Of a stretch of DNA of 64,000 bases, positions 1 to 11,399 are shown piece after piece. Source of the DNA: Opitutia bacterium (GTDB lineage Bacteria; Verrucomicrobiota; Verrucomicrobiia; Opitutales; UBA953). Each line of letters starts with the position of its first letter. Within the stretch, counting starts at the first letter, position 1. Made by a program: the position numbers and the translations under genes. The notes under the pieces are model-generated. The model saw only the letters and a program-made list of their open reading frames with translations. It ran no database searches and was not told where the DNA came from. Location: positions 62,001 to 126,000 of the forward strand of contig BGOM01000024.1 in NCBI GenBank assembly GCA_003569245.1. Direction: 5' to 3'.

Positions 1-2
1 TG

Positions 3-182
3 CCGTTGCCGCCCGGCCGGCCCGCGGACCAACCGATCGAGGTGACCTTCGCCTACGACCTCAACGGCATCATGCGGGCGGAGTTCCGCGACCTCGGGAC
101 GGGCAAGCCGCTGGTCATCGAGCTGCGCGACAACGGCGCCGGGCGCGGCTCGCTCAACGTGGCGAAGGTCGACCTGGGCTGA
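3..182 (+). CDS. Hsp70-like protein, C-terminal end (partial)
   Basis: The gene enters from the left edge; only the last 59 codons are present, ending in TGA at 180-182. The visible stretch reads VTFAYDLNGIMRAEFRD, which matches the beta-sandwich substrate-binding domain of Hsp70/DnaK proteins (typical pattern V-x-F-x-D-x-N-G-I-L). The chain ends soon after, so it lacks the long helical lid of true DnaK and is more likely one of the short Hsp70-family accessory proteins. The next gene starts 3 nt later on the same strand and is probably co-transcribed. The function beyond a chaperone-type fold cannot be judged from this fragment. Confidence 0.7.
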   Translation, partial: PLPPGRPADQPIEVTFAYDLNGIMRAEFRDLGTGKPLVIELRDNGAGRGSLNVAKVDLG

Positions 183-185
183 GCG

Positions 186-830
186 ATGCGCACCTGGCTG
201 CTCCCGCTCGCGCTGGCCGGCGTCCTCGTCCTGGCGCTGGCGGCCTGGGTGGCCTTCCGCCCACGTGCGGAAGGCGCCCGGCGCACCCGGCGGCGATCGA
301 CGGGTCTGACCGCGGCCCCGGCCGGCGCGAGCGATGCCGACCGCGTGGCCTGGGTGCTGGGCAAGCTGACCGGCACGCCGCCCCGCCGGATCCCGCGCGA
401 TGGCGTGCTGCGCGACGTGCTGGGCCGCGTCTCGGCGGAGGATTTCCTGGCGGCGGCCGGGCGGGAGTTCCGGACGGAGCTGACGCTCGCGGAGGATCGC
501 CTCGGCATGACCGTCGCGCAGTTCGCGGCCTACGCCGCCCACGTGCGCCGCGGCCGGCGGAAACCCAGGACCGGCGGGCGCAAGCGTTCCCCGCGCACGA
601 CCGGCGACGTGCTCGACCGGCTGGAGGCGCCGCTGCTGGCGCTGGCGAGCGAGCTGGGCCTGCGCCGCGACTGGGACCTCGAGCAGGCGCGCCGGCACGT
701 GACCAAGGAATACCTCCGCTGGAACGCGCGGATCCATCTGGCCGCGCGCGAGGAGGAACGCGCGTCCGTGCAGGCCCGCCTCGAGGCGATCGGCCGTCTC
801 CGCGAGGCGTTGGCCCCGGCCCGACGCTGA
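186..830 (+). CDS. Membrane-anchored protein with an acyl-carrier-protein-like domain
   Basis: 214 aa. Residues 4-24 form one hydrophobic N-terminal segment (signal anchor), followed by a basic stretch (about 27-38). Residues 50-121 follow the ACP four-helix pattern: DRVAWVLGKLTG, then IPRDGVLRDVLG, RVSAED, FLAAAGREFRTEL, and a closing MTVAQFAAYAAHV. In canonical ACPs the helix-2 motif is D-S-L; here it is V-S-A, with Ser83 in the expected place. Carrying a phosphopantetheine arm is therefore possible but doubtful. The remaining C-terminal half (about 125-214) is Arg-rich and helical, with no family I recognise. It follows the Hsp70-like gene by 3 nt, suggesting an operon. The ACP comparison is by eye only. 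Confidence 0.6.
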   Translation: MRTWLLPLALAGVLVLALAAWVAFRPRAEGARRTRRRSTGLTAAPAGASDADRVAWVLGKLTGTPPRRIPRDGVLRDVLGRVSAEDFLAAAGREFRTELTLAEDRLGMTVAQFAAYAAHVRRGRRKPRTGGRKRSPRTTGDVLDRLEAPLLALASELGLRRDWDLEQARRHVTKEYLRWNARIHLAAREEERASVQARLEAIGRLREALAPARR

Positions 831-837
831 AGCGTCC

Positions 838-866
838 TTGCCTCCGGACCGACGAGCCCCACGCTC
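838..866 (+). promoter_or_regulatory. Predicted rsmG promoter
   Basis: TTGCCT (838-843), 17-nt spacer, ACGCTC (861-866). The rsmG ATG lies 12 nt beyond the -10, a little further than in most promoters of this window. The -10 resembles the ACGTTA/ACGTTC seen before metH and the 21423 gene. Confidence 0.45.
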
Positions 867-878
867 ACGGCCCTCCGC

Positions 879-1553
879 ATGCAGGCCCTCGTTCCGCTCT
901 TCCCCGAAGTCACCCCCGCCCAGTGGGACCAGCTCACGGCCATGGCCGCGCTGCACCGCGAGTGGAACGAAAAGATCAACCTGGTCTCGCGCAAGGACAT
1001 CGAGCACCTCGAACGCCACCACTACGCTCCCTGCGTCGCGGCGGTGAAGTTCCTCAAGCTCATGGACGGCTGCCGCGTCATGGACGTCGGCACCGGCGGC
1101 GGCTTCCCCGGGCTGATCCTCGCCGTCCTCTACCCCAAGGCCCGCTTCACGCTGGTCGACTCCGTGGGCAAGAAGATCACCGTCGTCGAGGACATCGCCG
1201 CGCGCCTCGGGCTCAAAAACGTGGACGTGAAGAACGCCCGCGCCGAGACGATGAACCACGAGCATGACTTCGTGACCGGCCGGGCCGTGGCGGACCTCCG
1301 GACGTTCGTCCACAACACCCGTCAGCTCCTCTGCAAGGGCCAGAAGCATTCCCTGCCCAACGGCATCCTCTACTGGCAGGGCGGCGACCCCGCCGAGGAG
1401 GCCGCCAAGTCCCACCTGAACCCCGTGTTCAGCTTCGAACTGCGGCCCCTGCTCTGGAACGACGAGAAATTCGAAGGCAAGCGGATCGTGCTCTACCGCA
1501 CCCAGGACCTGCTCCGGTGCAAGAAGCCCGACGCACCCGGTATGACGAACTAG
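879..1553 (+). CDS. rsmG: 16S rRNA (guanine527-N7)-methyltransferase
   Basis: 224 aa, close to the usual 205-240 aa of RsmG/GidB. It methylates N7 of G527 in 16S rRNA using SAM, in the cytoplasm. The N-terminal helical part contains [16 protein letters not shown], the family hallmark (W-N-x-x-x-N-L). Residues about 65-80 carry the SAM-binding loop [22 protein letters not shown] matches the conserved V-x-x-R-A-V segment. The start at ATG 879 is chosen because the conserved N-terminal helix begins just after it. There is no Shine-Dalgarno sequence. The neighbours are unrelated (ACP-like gene upstream, metH 49 nt downstream). The identification is firm. Confidence 0.95.
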   Translation: MQALVPLFPEVTPAQWDQLTAMAALHREWNEKINLVSRKDIEHLERHHYAPCVAAVKFLKLMDGCRVMDVGTGGGFPGLILAVLYPKARFTLVDSVGKKITVVEDIAARLGLKNVDVKNARAETMNHEHDFVTGRAVADLRTFVHNTRQLLCKGQKHSLPNGILYWQGGDPAEEAAKSHLNPVFSFELRPLLWNDEKFEGKRIVLYRTQDLLRCKKPDAPGMTN

Positions 1554-1567
1554 GCCCGCCCCGTGCC

Positions 1568-1596
1568 TTGACCCTTGGGCGGCAACCCCCACGTTA
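1568..1596 (+). promoter_or_regulatory. metH promoter, leaderless-type geometry
   Basis: TTGACC at 1568-1573, 17-nt spacer, weak -10 ACGTTA at 1591-1596, then 6 nt to the ATG at 1603. The first T of the -35 lies exactly 35 nt before the A of ATG, so the start codon would be about +1. Only 49 nt separate rsmG and metH, too little for a cobalamin riboswitch. Confidence 0.65.
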
Positions 1597-1602
1597 GGGG
1601 CG

Positions 1603-5292
<3,690 letters not shown>

Positions 5293-5294
5293 CG

Positions 5295-5621
5295 ATGGAA
5301 GCGCGCGAACGCGAGAAGCTCATCGCGGCCGTCGGCGCGGAGGACGCCGCCGCGGTCGAACGCTTCCTCGGCGGCTGCGCCCTCTGCGCCTTGGTCGAGG
5401 CCGCCGACGGCGCTGACAGCGACTGGCCGGAGTGGGCGCGCGCGGCCGCCGTGCTGCAACGCTGGCTCGAGGCCGCCGGCCGCGATGCCGACGCCGAGCG
5501 CAAGCTCGGCTACCTGCATTGCACCGTCGAAGCGCAGAAGGCCGTCCCCACCGCGCTGCGCCCCGCGCTCCCCCAGGCCGTCGCCCGCATGCTCAAGAAT
5601 CACGGCTTTGCGGAGGGTTGA
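5295..5621 (+). CDS. Unknown 108-aa protein downstream of metH
   Basis: 108 aa, starting 2 nt after the metH stop, so very likely co-transcribed with it. It is soluble and helical, with no signal peptide or membrane segment. It has two CxxC-like cysteines in GGCALCALVEA (about residues 26-36) and a third Cys in LHCTVEA. I recognise no family. Its last 17 codons are duplicated at 7038-7092, mostly with synonymous differences (see findings). That points to selection on the protein and to a past recombination event here. Confidence 0.75.
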   Translation: MEAREREKLIAAVGAEDAAAVERFLGGCALCALVEAADGADSDWPEWARAAAVLQRWLEAAGRDADAERKLGYLHCTVEAQKAVPTALRPALPQAVARMLKNHGFAEG

Positions 5622-5681
5622 AGCCGAGCCCCCTTCGAATCCCATCCCCCTGTGATTGCCACAGAGGAACAGGTGGGCCGG

Positions 5682-5710
5682 TTGACAGCCACGAGGAGTC
5701 TACGTAGAAA
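5682..5710 (+). promoter_or_regulatory. Promoter of the Sel1 gene, near-consensus
   Basis: TTGACA (5682-5687), exactly 17 nt, TAGAAA (5705-5710), then 5 nt to ATG 5716. This is the most consensus-like sigma-70 promoter in the window, and its start codon lies where transcription should begin. Confidence 0.75.
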
Positions 5711-5715
5711 ATCGT

Positions 5716-6396
5716 ATGCTCGTCCTACCCCGGCTGCGCAGACTCGGATGGTCCGCGCTCGCGCTTCTCTGCGTGATCACCGCGGCCGCCAAAGAGCCGC
5801 TCGAGGCGCTCCGTGCCAAGGCCGACAAAGGCGAGGCGGTCGCGCAGAACGAGCTTGGCTGCCTCTACGAGAACGGCGAGGGGGTCGAGGTCGACTTCAA
5901 CGAGGCGGCGAAGTGGTACCGACGGGCGGCCGACCAAGGACACGCGATGGCGCAGGGTAACCTCGGCTACCTCTACCTCGTCGGCAAGGGCGTGCCTTTG
6001 GACAAGGCGGCGGCCATCCAGTGGTGGCGGAAGTCGGCCGCCGGGGGTTGCGGCGGCAGCATGTTCAACCTCGGCCTCAGCTATAAGAAGGGCGAAGGCC
6101 TTGAGCAGGATCTGGCGCAGGCCGCGAAGTGGTTCCGCGCCGCGGCGCTGCAGGGAGAGTCCTCGGCCATGCTCAACCTCGGCCAGATGTACGAGAAAGG
6201 CGAAGGCGTGGAGAAGGACCTAGCGCAGGCCTACGCTTACTACAAGGTGGCCGCGCTCGACTACGGGGACCGCGATGCCAGGCGACCTCTTGCGCAACTG
6301 CTCAGGACATCCTCGTTCATCCTCATCGCCAAAGGTGACCTCACCGCCCTCGGCTTGAAGGCAGATATCGCCGCGGCCAAGAAGGCGGCGAAGTGA
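5716..6396 (+). CDS. Secreted Sel1-like (TPR-type) repeat protein
   Basis: 226 aa. An N-terminal signal peptide (LGWSALALLCVITAAA, cleavage near residue 26) is followed by four Sel1-like repeats of about 36 residues. Each has the A-x-x-x-L-G-x-x-Y-x-x-G-x-G-V core, for example AQNELGCLYENGEGV, AQGNLGYLYLVGKGV, SMFNLGLSYKKGEGL and AMLNLGQMYEKGEGV. Sel1 repeats are helical scaffolds for protein-protein contacts in the periplasm; no specific partner can be named. The gene has its own strong promoter. It lies in a 1.4-kb patch bracketed by a direct repeat of the end of the preceding gene, so it may be a strain-variable insertion. Confidence 0.9.
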   Translation: MLVLPRLRRLGWSALALLCVITAAAKEPLEALRAKADKGEAVAQNELGCLYENGEGVEVDFNEAAKWYRRAADQGHAMAQGNLGYLYLVGKGVPLDKAAAIQWWRKSAAGGCGGSMFNLGLSYKKGEGLEQDLAQAAKWFRAAALQGESSAMLNLGQMYEKGEGVEKDLAQAYAYYKVAALDYGDRDARRPLAQLLRTSSFILIAKGDLTALGLKADIAAAKKAAK

Positions 6397-6461
6397 GCTC
6401 GCACCCCTCCTTCGGTAGGGTTGGCGCTCGCCTAGGCCCGCCGCCACCTTACGGTCAGGCC

Positions 6462-6896
6462 ATGGAGAGCTTCGTCCGAGGATGCGTCCGGGTCTTCAAA
6501 TTAGCCATCAAGGCCTACATCCTCTTGGTATGCATCTATTTCGGGTCTTTCGCCTTCCACGGCTTCTGGGGAGGTTATCAATTCAACCCTGAGTTCCTTC
6601 CTCTCACGGCCTTGTGCGCGCTCTTCGCGTACTTGATGGTCGCCCCGCGTCGCTGGATGCCAGCGAGGTGGCTGCAGGATGTCTCCTTTCGCCGGACCTG
6701 GTGCGTCGGGTTGGCCTGCGCCCCCATGCTTTTTTTCGTGGTCTTGGAGATGTGGCGTGAAGAAGTTTCGCTACTGCGTTGCCTCTGGATCCTGATCGAG
6801 GTGCTCCCCTTCGGGGCCATCCCCGGCGGGTTACTCGCCCTCCGTTGGTGGGCGAACGAGCCATCTTCCTCTGGCTCGTCTTCGGCATCACCATGA
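6462..6896 (+). pseudogene. Multi-pass membrane protein, N-terminal part, probably frameshifted
   Basis: Starting at ATG 6462 (MESFVRGCVRVFK), the frame encodes 144 aa with about four hydrophobic segments (YILLVCIYFGSFAFHGFW, LTALCALFAYLMV, VGLACAPMLFFVVLEM, WILIEVLPFGAIPGGLLAL). It then degenerates into a low-complexity Ser tail (SSSGSSSASP) before the stop. At about 6855-6865 the neighbouring frame takes over with a further plausible membrane segment (ERAIFLWLVFGITMSLSLEV) that continues to 7027. This looks like a single-base indel in one longer gene. GC content and codon use are lower than in the neighbours, which suggests foreign or relaxed DNA. No family is recognised. Confidence 0.55.
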
Positions 6897-7027
6897 GCCT
6901 CAGCCTGGAGGTAAGCGATGACCTCGTCTGGCCCTGCTTACTGCTCACCCTCGTGACCGCCGGTCTCGCGGCCACGTTCTGGGGCACGCCGAAGCAGCCC
7001 CCGGGCGGGGACGCCGTCGGTAAATAA
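6865..7027 (+). pseudogene. C-terminal remnant of the frameshifted membrane protein
   Basis: Continuation in another frame of the 6462 gene: two hydrophobic stretches (IFLWLVFGITMSLSL and LLLTLVTAGLAATFW) followed by a short polar tail and a TAA stop at 7025-7027. It has no start codon or promoter of its own that I can support. I read it as the displaced 3' end of the upstream frame rather than as a separate gene. Confidence 0.45.
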
Positions 7028-7037
7028 GGTTTCACCG

Positions 7038-7092
7038 CCCTCCCCCAGGCCGTCGCCCGCATGCTCAAGGATCACGGGTTCGCGGAGGGATG
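7038..7092 (+). repeat. Partial copy of the 3' end of the 5295 gene
   Basis: About 55 nt nearly identical to 5567-5621. In frame it reads LPQAVARMLKDHGFAEG-stop, against LPQAVARMLKNHGFAEG-stop in the intact gene. Most differences are synonymous. It lies directly downstream of the low-GC membrane gene and marks the right edge of the 5622-7037 patch. Confidence 0.8.
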
Positions 7093-7124
7093 ACTTAAGC
7101 CCGCCAGGCCGAGCGAGGGCGCGG

Positions 7125-7154
7125 CTAGGGCAGCACGCGGTGCTGCCCCTACCT
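7125..7154. repeat. CAGGTAGGG-type palindromic repeat
   Basis: Palindrome with stem GGGCAGCAC / GTGCTGCCC (7128-7136 and 7140-7148) and a 3-nt loop, with AGGTAGGG on the minus strand at its edge. Near-identical units occur at 28548-28576 and 26071-26100. It sits just beyond the 3' end of the lysE-like gene and could act as its terminator or mRNA-stabilising hairpin. Confidence 0.8.
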
Positions 7155-7159
7155 GAGGC

Positions 7160-7786
7160 TCAAGCCCGGACGAGCTGCCAGGATTGCCAGCCGAGCAAGG
7201 CGGCAAGGACGATCCAGATGACACCGGTCACTTGGTCGACCGCGCGCACCGTCGCCGGAGTCCGCAGGTGGCGGCGCAGCCGGTCCGCGAGGAAGGCGTA
7301 GAAACTCATCACCAGGGTCTCGGACCCGACCGTGACCAGCAGCAGGGCGACGACCGCGGAAAGGTGCAGGCGATCCGTGGGCAGGTTGCCCGCTTGGATG
7401 ATCACCAAGATCCACGGGACCGTCTTGGGGTTCGAGAAGTTCACCCAGACCCCGCGCCAGAAAAGCCGGGCAGGCGCCCCCTCGAGGCTGGCGCCGTCGG
7501 GCAGCGTATCCCGCGGGCGCAGCAGGTGCGAGACGCCCAACCAGACGAACCAGAGCGCGCCGGCGGCGCCGACGAGCGCGCGGGCGAAGGCGAACTGCTG
7601 CGTCATCCAGATGGCGATGGCGAGCGCGAGCAGCGATTGCGGCATCTCCCCCGCGGCGAGGCCGAGCGTGTGCCAGGTCGCGCGCCGCGCCCCGTAGCGG
7701 AGCGAGGTCTCCACCGTGGACAGCACGGCCGGCCCCGGGGAGAGGCTGGCCACCAGGCACACCCCGATCAGCATGCCGACGTCCAT
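7160..7786 (-). CDS. LysE-family amino-acid exporter
   Basis: 208 aa with about six membrane helices, the normal LysE/RhtB size. The N-terminus contains the family signature SLSPGPAVLSTVETSLRYG (residues about 14-32). The W-V-N-x-x-N-P-K-T pattern appears as WVNFSNPKTVPWIL near the middle. Members export amino acids or small metabolites across the inner membrane by proton antiport; the substrate cannot be read from sequence. The gene begins 6 nt after the argH stop on the same strand, so it is co-transcribed with arginine biosynthesis. Export of arginine or a related metabolite is a reasonable but unproven guess. Confidence 0.88.
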   Translation of the reverse strand: MDVGMLIGVCLVASLSPGPAVLSTVETSLRYGARRATWHTLGLAAGEMPQSLLALAIAIWMTQQFAFARALVGAAGALWFVWLGVSHLLRPRDTLPDGASLEGAPARLFWRGVWVNFSNPKTVPWILVIIQAGNLPTDRLHLSAVVALLLVTVGSETLVMSFYAFLADRLRRHLRTPATVRAVDQVTGVIWIVLAALLGWQSWQLVRA

Positions 7787-7792
7787 CGTCGC

Positions 7793-9199
7793 TTAGCGCA
7801 GGGCGCGCTTCCAGCGGGCGAGCTCGCGCGCGACGGCCTTGGGGCCGGGCATCCCCGTGTTCTCGCGCGCGGCAAAACCACGCTTGAGGCTGAAGACCTC
7901 GCGCCAGCCCTTCGTGAACTGCTTATCGGCGGTCAACGCGGCCTCGTCGGAGAGTTTGTCGAGCGGCACGCCGGATTTCTCGGCGAGCGCCACGAGGCGA
8001 CCGACGGCGTGGTGGGCGTGACGGAACGGCATGCCCCGGCGGACGAGCCAGTCGGCGAGGTCGGTCGCGAGCAGCGCGGGGTCGGACGCGGCGGCGAGGC
8101 AGCGGCCCTTTTGGAACTTCGTGCCGGCCAGCGTGGCGTCGGCCACGGCGACGGCGAGGATCAGCTGGTCGGCGGCGTCGAAGAGCGGCGGCTTGTCGTC
8201 CTGCAGGTCGCGGTTGTAGGTAAGCGGCAGGCCCTTGGTCAGGGTGAGCAGGTGCGTGAGCGAGGCCTGGAAGCGGGCGGCCTTGCCGCGCAGCAGTTCC
8301 ATCGAATCCGGGTTACGCTTTTGCGGCATCAGCGAGGAACCCGTCGAGAACTCGTCGGGCATGCGCGCGAAGCCGAACTCCGCGGAGGACCAGAGGACCA
8401 TGTCCTCGGCCAGGCGGGAGAGGTGCACGCCGCAGAGGGCGGCGGCGAAGCAGAACTCCGTGGCCGGGTCGCGGTCGGCGACCGCGTCCATGGAGTTGCG
8501 CGTGACCTGCGGGCGACCCTTGGCGTCGACGAAGCCGAGCAGCTTGGCGGTCACCTCACGGCGGATCGGGAGCGTCGTGCCGGCGATGGCGCCGGAGCCC
8601 AGCGGGCACCAGTTGGCCGAAGCCTTGGCGGCGGCGAGGCGCGCGCGATCGCGGCCGAACATCTCGGCGTAGGCAAGCAGGTGGTGGGCGACGGAGACCG
8701 GCTGGGCGCGCTGCAGGTGCGTGTAGCCCGGCAGGATCACGTCGGCGTTGGCTTCCGCCAGCTTCACCAAGGTCTTGAGCAGCGAGACGAGCGCCGCGTC
8801 GGCGGCATCGCACTGGTCCTTGATCCAGAGGCGGACGTCGGTGGCGACCTGGTCGTTGCGGGAGCGGGCCGTGTGCAGCTTGGCGGCGGCCGGGACGCGC
8901 TTGGTCAGCGCGCTCTCGATGTTCATGTGCACATCCTCGAGGTCGCGGTTCCAGGCGAACTTACCGGCGGCGATCTCCCGGGCGATCCCGTCGAGACCCC
9001 GCAGGATGGCGTCGCGCTCGCGCTTGGTCAGGATGCCGGCCTGGGCGAGCATCGTGGCGTGGGCCTTCGAACCGCGGATATCCTGGGCCCAGAGGCGATG
9101 GTCGAACGAGACGGACTCGCCGAAACGCAGCATGAGTTCGGCGGGACCGGCGGTGAACCGGCCGCCCCAGGTTGCCTGTGCCTTCTTCCGTGCGGACAT
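7793..9199 (-). CDS. argH: Argininosuccinate lyase
   Basis: 468 aa, the standard length. It cleaves argininosuccinate to arginine and fumarate, the last step of arginine synthesis. The N-terminus has [17 protein letters not shown]. The superfamily signature [12 protein letters not shown] is near residues 285-296. [17 protein letters not shown] and [12 protein letters not shown] supply further substrate-binding segments. The start ATG at 9199 is fixed by the promoter at -35 and by the typical [15 protein letters not shown] beginning. The lysE-like gene follows. It is also downstream of the ftsB-like gene but has its own promoter in the 45-nt gap. Confidence 0.97.
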   Translation of the reverse strand: MSARKKAQATWGGRFTAGPAELMLRFGESVSFDHRLWAQDIRGSKAHATMLAQAGILTKRERDAILRGLDGIAREIAAGKFAWNRDLEDVHMNIESALTKRVPAAAKLHTARSRNDQVATDVRLWIKDQCDAADAALVSLLKTLVKLAEANADVILPGYTHLQRAQPVSVAHHLLAYAEMFGRDRARLAAAKASANWCPLGSGAIAGTTLPIRREVTAKLLGFVDAKGRPQVTRNSMDAVADRDPATEFCFAAALCGVHLSRLAEDMVLWSSAEFGFARMPDEFSTGSSLMPQKRNPDSMELLRGKAARFQASLTHLLTLTKGLPLTYNRDLQDDKPPLFDAADQLILAVAVADATLAGTKFQKGRCLAAASDPALLATDLADWLVRRGMPFRHAHHAVGRLVALAEKSGVPLDKLSDEAALTADKQFTKGWREVFSLKRGFAARENTGMPGPKAVARELARWKRALR

Positions 9200-9205
9200 G
9201 GGAGA

Positions 9206-9234
9206 GCAATGCCGCCGGGAAGGCGGGCAGGCAA
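9206..9234 (-). promoter_or_regulatory. argH promoter, leaderless-type geometry
   Basis: On the minus strand: TTGCCT (9234-9229), 17-nt spacer, CATTGC (9211-9206), 6 nt, ATG at 9199. The -35 begins exactly 35 nt before the start codon. Confidence 0.65.
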
Positions 9235-9244
9235 GCCAGGACGC

Positions 9245-9688
9245 TCAGCGGGCGGCCTTGGCGGCCTTGTCCTTCGGCGGTGCGGCCTTCGCGGCCGGGC
9301 CCTTGGCGGGCGGGACCGCGGGGGTGGCGCCGGGGTTCGGGACGGTCGCGACGACGCGCAACGGCGCGCCGGCCACGCCGCCGCCTTCGATGCGGATCAC
9401 GATCTCGCCTTCCTTCGCGACGCCGAGCCGCTCGCGCGCCTGGTCCTGCACGAACTCGGGATCGCGGCCCATGCGCTCGATGTAGCGCGCGGTCTGCTCA
9501 CGCTGCCGCTCCAACGCGTCGAGCTGCGCCTTCTTCTGGCGCTCCGACAAACCGAGCGCCTCGAGCCGTTCGGTCTCGTCCGCGTAGGTCGAAAGGGTGA
9601 AAGCGAGCACCGCGAGGAACAGGAAGAAGACCGCCCACAGGATGAGCTTCTCGGTCTGCGGGTTCGCGGAAGTTTCGGCGCTCTCCAT
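9245..9688 (-). CDS. FtsB/DivIC-like septum formation initiator
   Basis: 147 aa, single-pass membrane protein: short cytoplasmic N-terminus, one transmembrane helix (LILWAVFFLFLAVLAFTL, about residues 15-32), then a periplasmic coiled coil (about 35-70) and the conserved DPEFVQDQARERLGVAKEGEIVI. This matches the FtsB/DivIC family, which links FtsQ and FtsL at the division septum. It differs in a long Ala/Pro/Lys-rich C-terminal tail (about 105-147). It lies between a DUF420 gene and argH. I saw no clear promoter of its own, so transcription from the DUF420 promoter 45 nt upstream of its coding region is likely. Confidence 0.85.
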   Translation of the reverse strand: MESAETSANPQTEKLILWAVFFLFLAVLAFTLSTYADETERLEALGLSERQKKAQLDALERQREQTARYIERMGRDPEFVQDQARERLGVAKEGEIVIRIEGGGVAGAPLRVVATVPNPGATPAVPPAKGPAAKAAPPKDKAAKAAR

Positions 9689-9743
9689 GGGACGACCCGC
9701 AGTGAACCCGAAACCGGCGGACGCGCGAGGGGAAAGTGTCCGA

Positions 9744-10226
9744 CTACTTCACCGCCTGCTGGGCGGCCGCCGCCAGGGAGCCGCTGAACTCCATGAAGGC
9801 CCAGACGAGCACGCCGGTGACCGAGACGTAGAGCCAGACCGGGAAGACCCAGCGGGTGAGCCGCTTGTGATCCTCGAAGCGACCCGCCCGGGCGAGCATC
9901 ACCGACCGGATGATGAAAGGGGTCACGGCGATCGCCAGGAGGATGTGCGGGAACAGGATGACATAGTACAGGAGCTTGTCCCAGGTCAGGCCGACCTCGG
10001 GGCGGTAGAGGATGTTGGTCTTGCCCAAGGCGACCCAGAGGTGGACCTTCGAGGCGAGGTAGAGGGCCAGGAAGAGCGCCGAGGTCACGAAGGCGGTCGC
10101 CATGGCCTTGCCGTGACCGGCCCGGTCGCCCCGCCGGATGCGCAGGAAGCCCACGACCAGGAAGACGGTGGCCAGCGCGTTCATCGCGGCGACGCCGCGG
10201 GACAGGAGTTCGGTGGTGGAAGCCAT
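9744..10226 (-). CDS. DUF420 integral membrane protein
   Basis: 160 aa with four predicted membrane helices. NALATVFLVVGFLRIRRGDR at the first helix and the conserved histidines in RAGHGKAMATAFV and LFPHILLAI match DUF420 (YozB/CtaM-like) proteins. Some relatives assist cytochrome oxidase assembly, but no heme-copper oxidase gene is in this window, so that role is only a family analogy. The start ATG at 10226 is supported by a leaderless-type promoter. The FtsB-like gene follows after 55 nt. Confidence 0.85.
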   Translation of the reverse strand: MASTTELLSRGVAAMNALATVFLVVGFLRIRRGDRAGHGKAMATAFVTSALFLALYLASKVHLWVALGKTNILYRPEVGLTWDKLLYYVILFPHILLAIAVTPFIIRSVMLARAGRFEDHKRLTRWVFPVWLYVSVTGVLVWAFMEFSGSLAAAAQQAVK

Positions 10227-10232
10227 GCCCCT

Positions 10233-10261
10233 AGACAGAACCTCCGGCGGGGAAAAGGCAA
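10233..10261 (-). promoter_or_regulatory. DUF420 gene promoter, leaderless-type geometry
   Basis: Minus strand: TTGCCT (10261-10256), 17 nt, CTGTCT (10238-10233), 6 nt, ATG at 10226. The -35 begins exactly 35 nt upstream of the start codon. Confidence 0.65.
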
Positions 10262-10279
10262 CCCGAGCCCCGCTTAACC

Positions 10280-10306
10280 TTGGCTTAAGGGGGTATCCAT
10301 TATGAT
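10280..10306 (+). promoter_or_regulatory. YHYH-protein promoter
   Basis: TTGGCT (10280-10285) and a good -10 TATGAT (10301-10306) with a 15-nt spacer; ATG follows at 10316. The -35 begins 36 nt upstream of the start codon, in line with the window-wide pattern. Confidence 0.5.
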
Positions 10307-10315
10307 GTTATTCCC

Positions 10316-11392
10316 ATGAGTCCCCGCCTCTTCCCCCTGGTCTGCCTAGGCCTGACCGCCGGCCTGAGCGCCGCCGAAACCGCCAAGGGCCCGGCGCTGC
10401 AGCCCGCCGACGCCAACCCGCCCGCCCAGAACAAGGTCACGATCACCGTCAAGGGCGACAAGCGCATCATCGAGTCCAACGGGATTCCGGACCACAAGGT
10501 CTCGAAGTTCCCCAACCGGGGGAACCCCAACGCCATCGCCGAGCAGAAGTACCACCTCGAGGTGCCGGCCCAACCCAAAGCCGCCGCCGGCGGGGCGACC
10601 GGCCGGATGATGTCCGCGTGGGGCGTGGCCCTGAACGGGGTGGTCTTCGACCCGGGTACCGCCGAGGTCTACAACGACGGCGACCGCTCCAACCCCTGGC
10701 ATTACGAAGCCCTGCGGAGCAACACCACCATGGGCACCACCCCCCGTATCCCGACCGGGCTCGGTCTCGATGAGAACCACGGTCACGTCCAGCCCAACGG
10801 CGCCTACCACTACCACGGCCTCCCCACCCTGCTCGTCGAGCGGCTCTCGACCGGCGAGAAACAGATGGTGCACGTCGGCTGGGCGGCCGACGGCTTCCCG
10901 GCGTATGCGGTCTATGGTTACGCCAACCCGACGGACCCGAAGAGCGAGCTCAAGAAGATGAAGAGCAGTTACCGGCTGAAGACAGCCGACCGCGGGGGCG
11001 ACGGCAAGGAGACCCCGACCGGCAAGCCCGACGGCTCCTACGCGCTCGACTTCGAGTACGTCGCCGGCTCGGGCGACCTCGATGAGTTCGGCGGCCGCAC
11101 CGGGGTGACCCCGGAGTTCCCGAAGGGGACGTACTATTATGTCCTGACCGAGGAGTTCCCGTTCATCCCCCGCAAGTTCAAGGGCACGCCGGACCCGTCG
11201 TTCAGCAAGCAGCGCATGGACCCGCACGCGAACCTCGGCGGCCAAGGCGGTCCGGGGCAACGCAAGGGCGGCCCGGGCCAGGGCAAAGGTGGTCCCGGCC
11301 AAGGCAAAGGCCGGCCCGGCGGACCTCCGCCGTTCGATGGCCCGCCCCCGTTCGACGGACCGCCCAAGGGCGAAGCGCCCGACGCCAAATAA
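10316..11392 (+). CDS. Secreted YHYH-domain protein with Gly/Pro-rich repeat tail
   Basis: 358 aa. Residues 1-20 form a signal peptide (RLFPLVCLGLTAGLSAAE). Residues about 40-300 form a YHYH domain, named for the motif seen here as NGAYHYHGLP. WGVALNGVVFDPGT, HVQPNGAYHYHG and HVGWAADGFPAYAVYG are its conserved blocks. The domain's function is unknown; it occurs in secreted proteins, often in the company of copper or heme proteins. The C-terminus (about 305-358) is a repeat of G-G-P-G-Q-x-K-G units followed by PPPFDGPPPFDG, which is probably disordered. The gene ends at a strong terminator shared with the convergent PDZ gene. Confidence 0.88.
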   Translation: MSPRLFPLVCLGLTAGLSAAETAKGPALQPADANPPAQNKVTITVKGDKRIIESNGIPDHKVSKFPNRGNPNAIAEQKYHLEVPAQPKAAAGGATGRMMSAWGVALNGVVFDPGTAEVYNDGDRSNPWHYEALRSNTTMGTTPRIPTGLGLDENHGHVQPNGAYHYHGLPTLLVERLSTGEKQMVHVGWAADGFPAYAVYGYANPTDPKSELKKMKSSYRLKTADRGGDGKETPTGKPDGSYALDFEYVAGSGDLDEFGGRTGVTPEFPKGTYYYVLTEEFPFIPRKFKGTPDPSFSKQRMDPHANLGGQGGPGQRKGGPGQGKGGPGQGKGRPGGPPPFDGPPPFDGPPKGEAPDAK

Positions 11393-11399
11393 CGGAAAT

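Noticed and set aside
1554-1602. Cobalamin riboswitch before metH
   Set aside because: Only 49 nt separate rsmG and metH and these hold the promoter; no B12-box-like sequence is seen.
7184-9787. 867-codon open frame opposite lysE/argH/ftsB
   Set aside because: Runs across three real genes and their promoters; shadow of codon bias.
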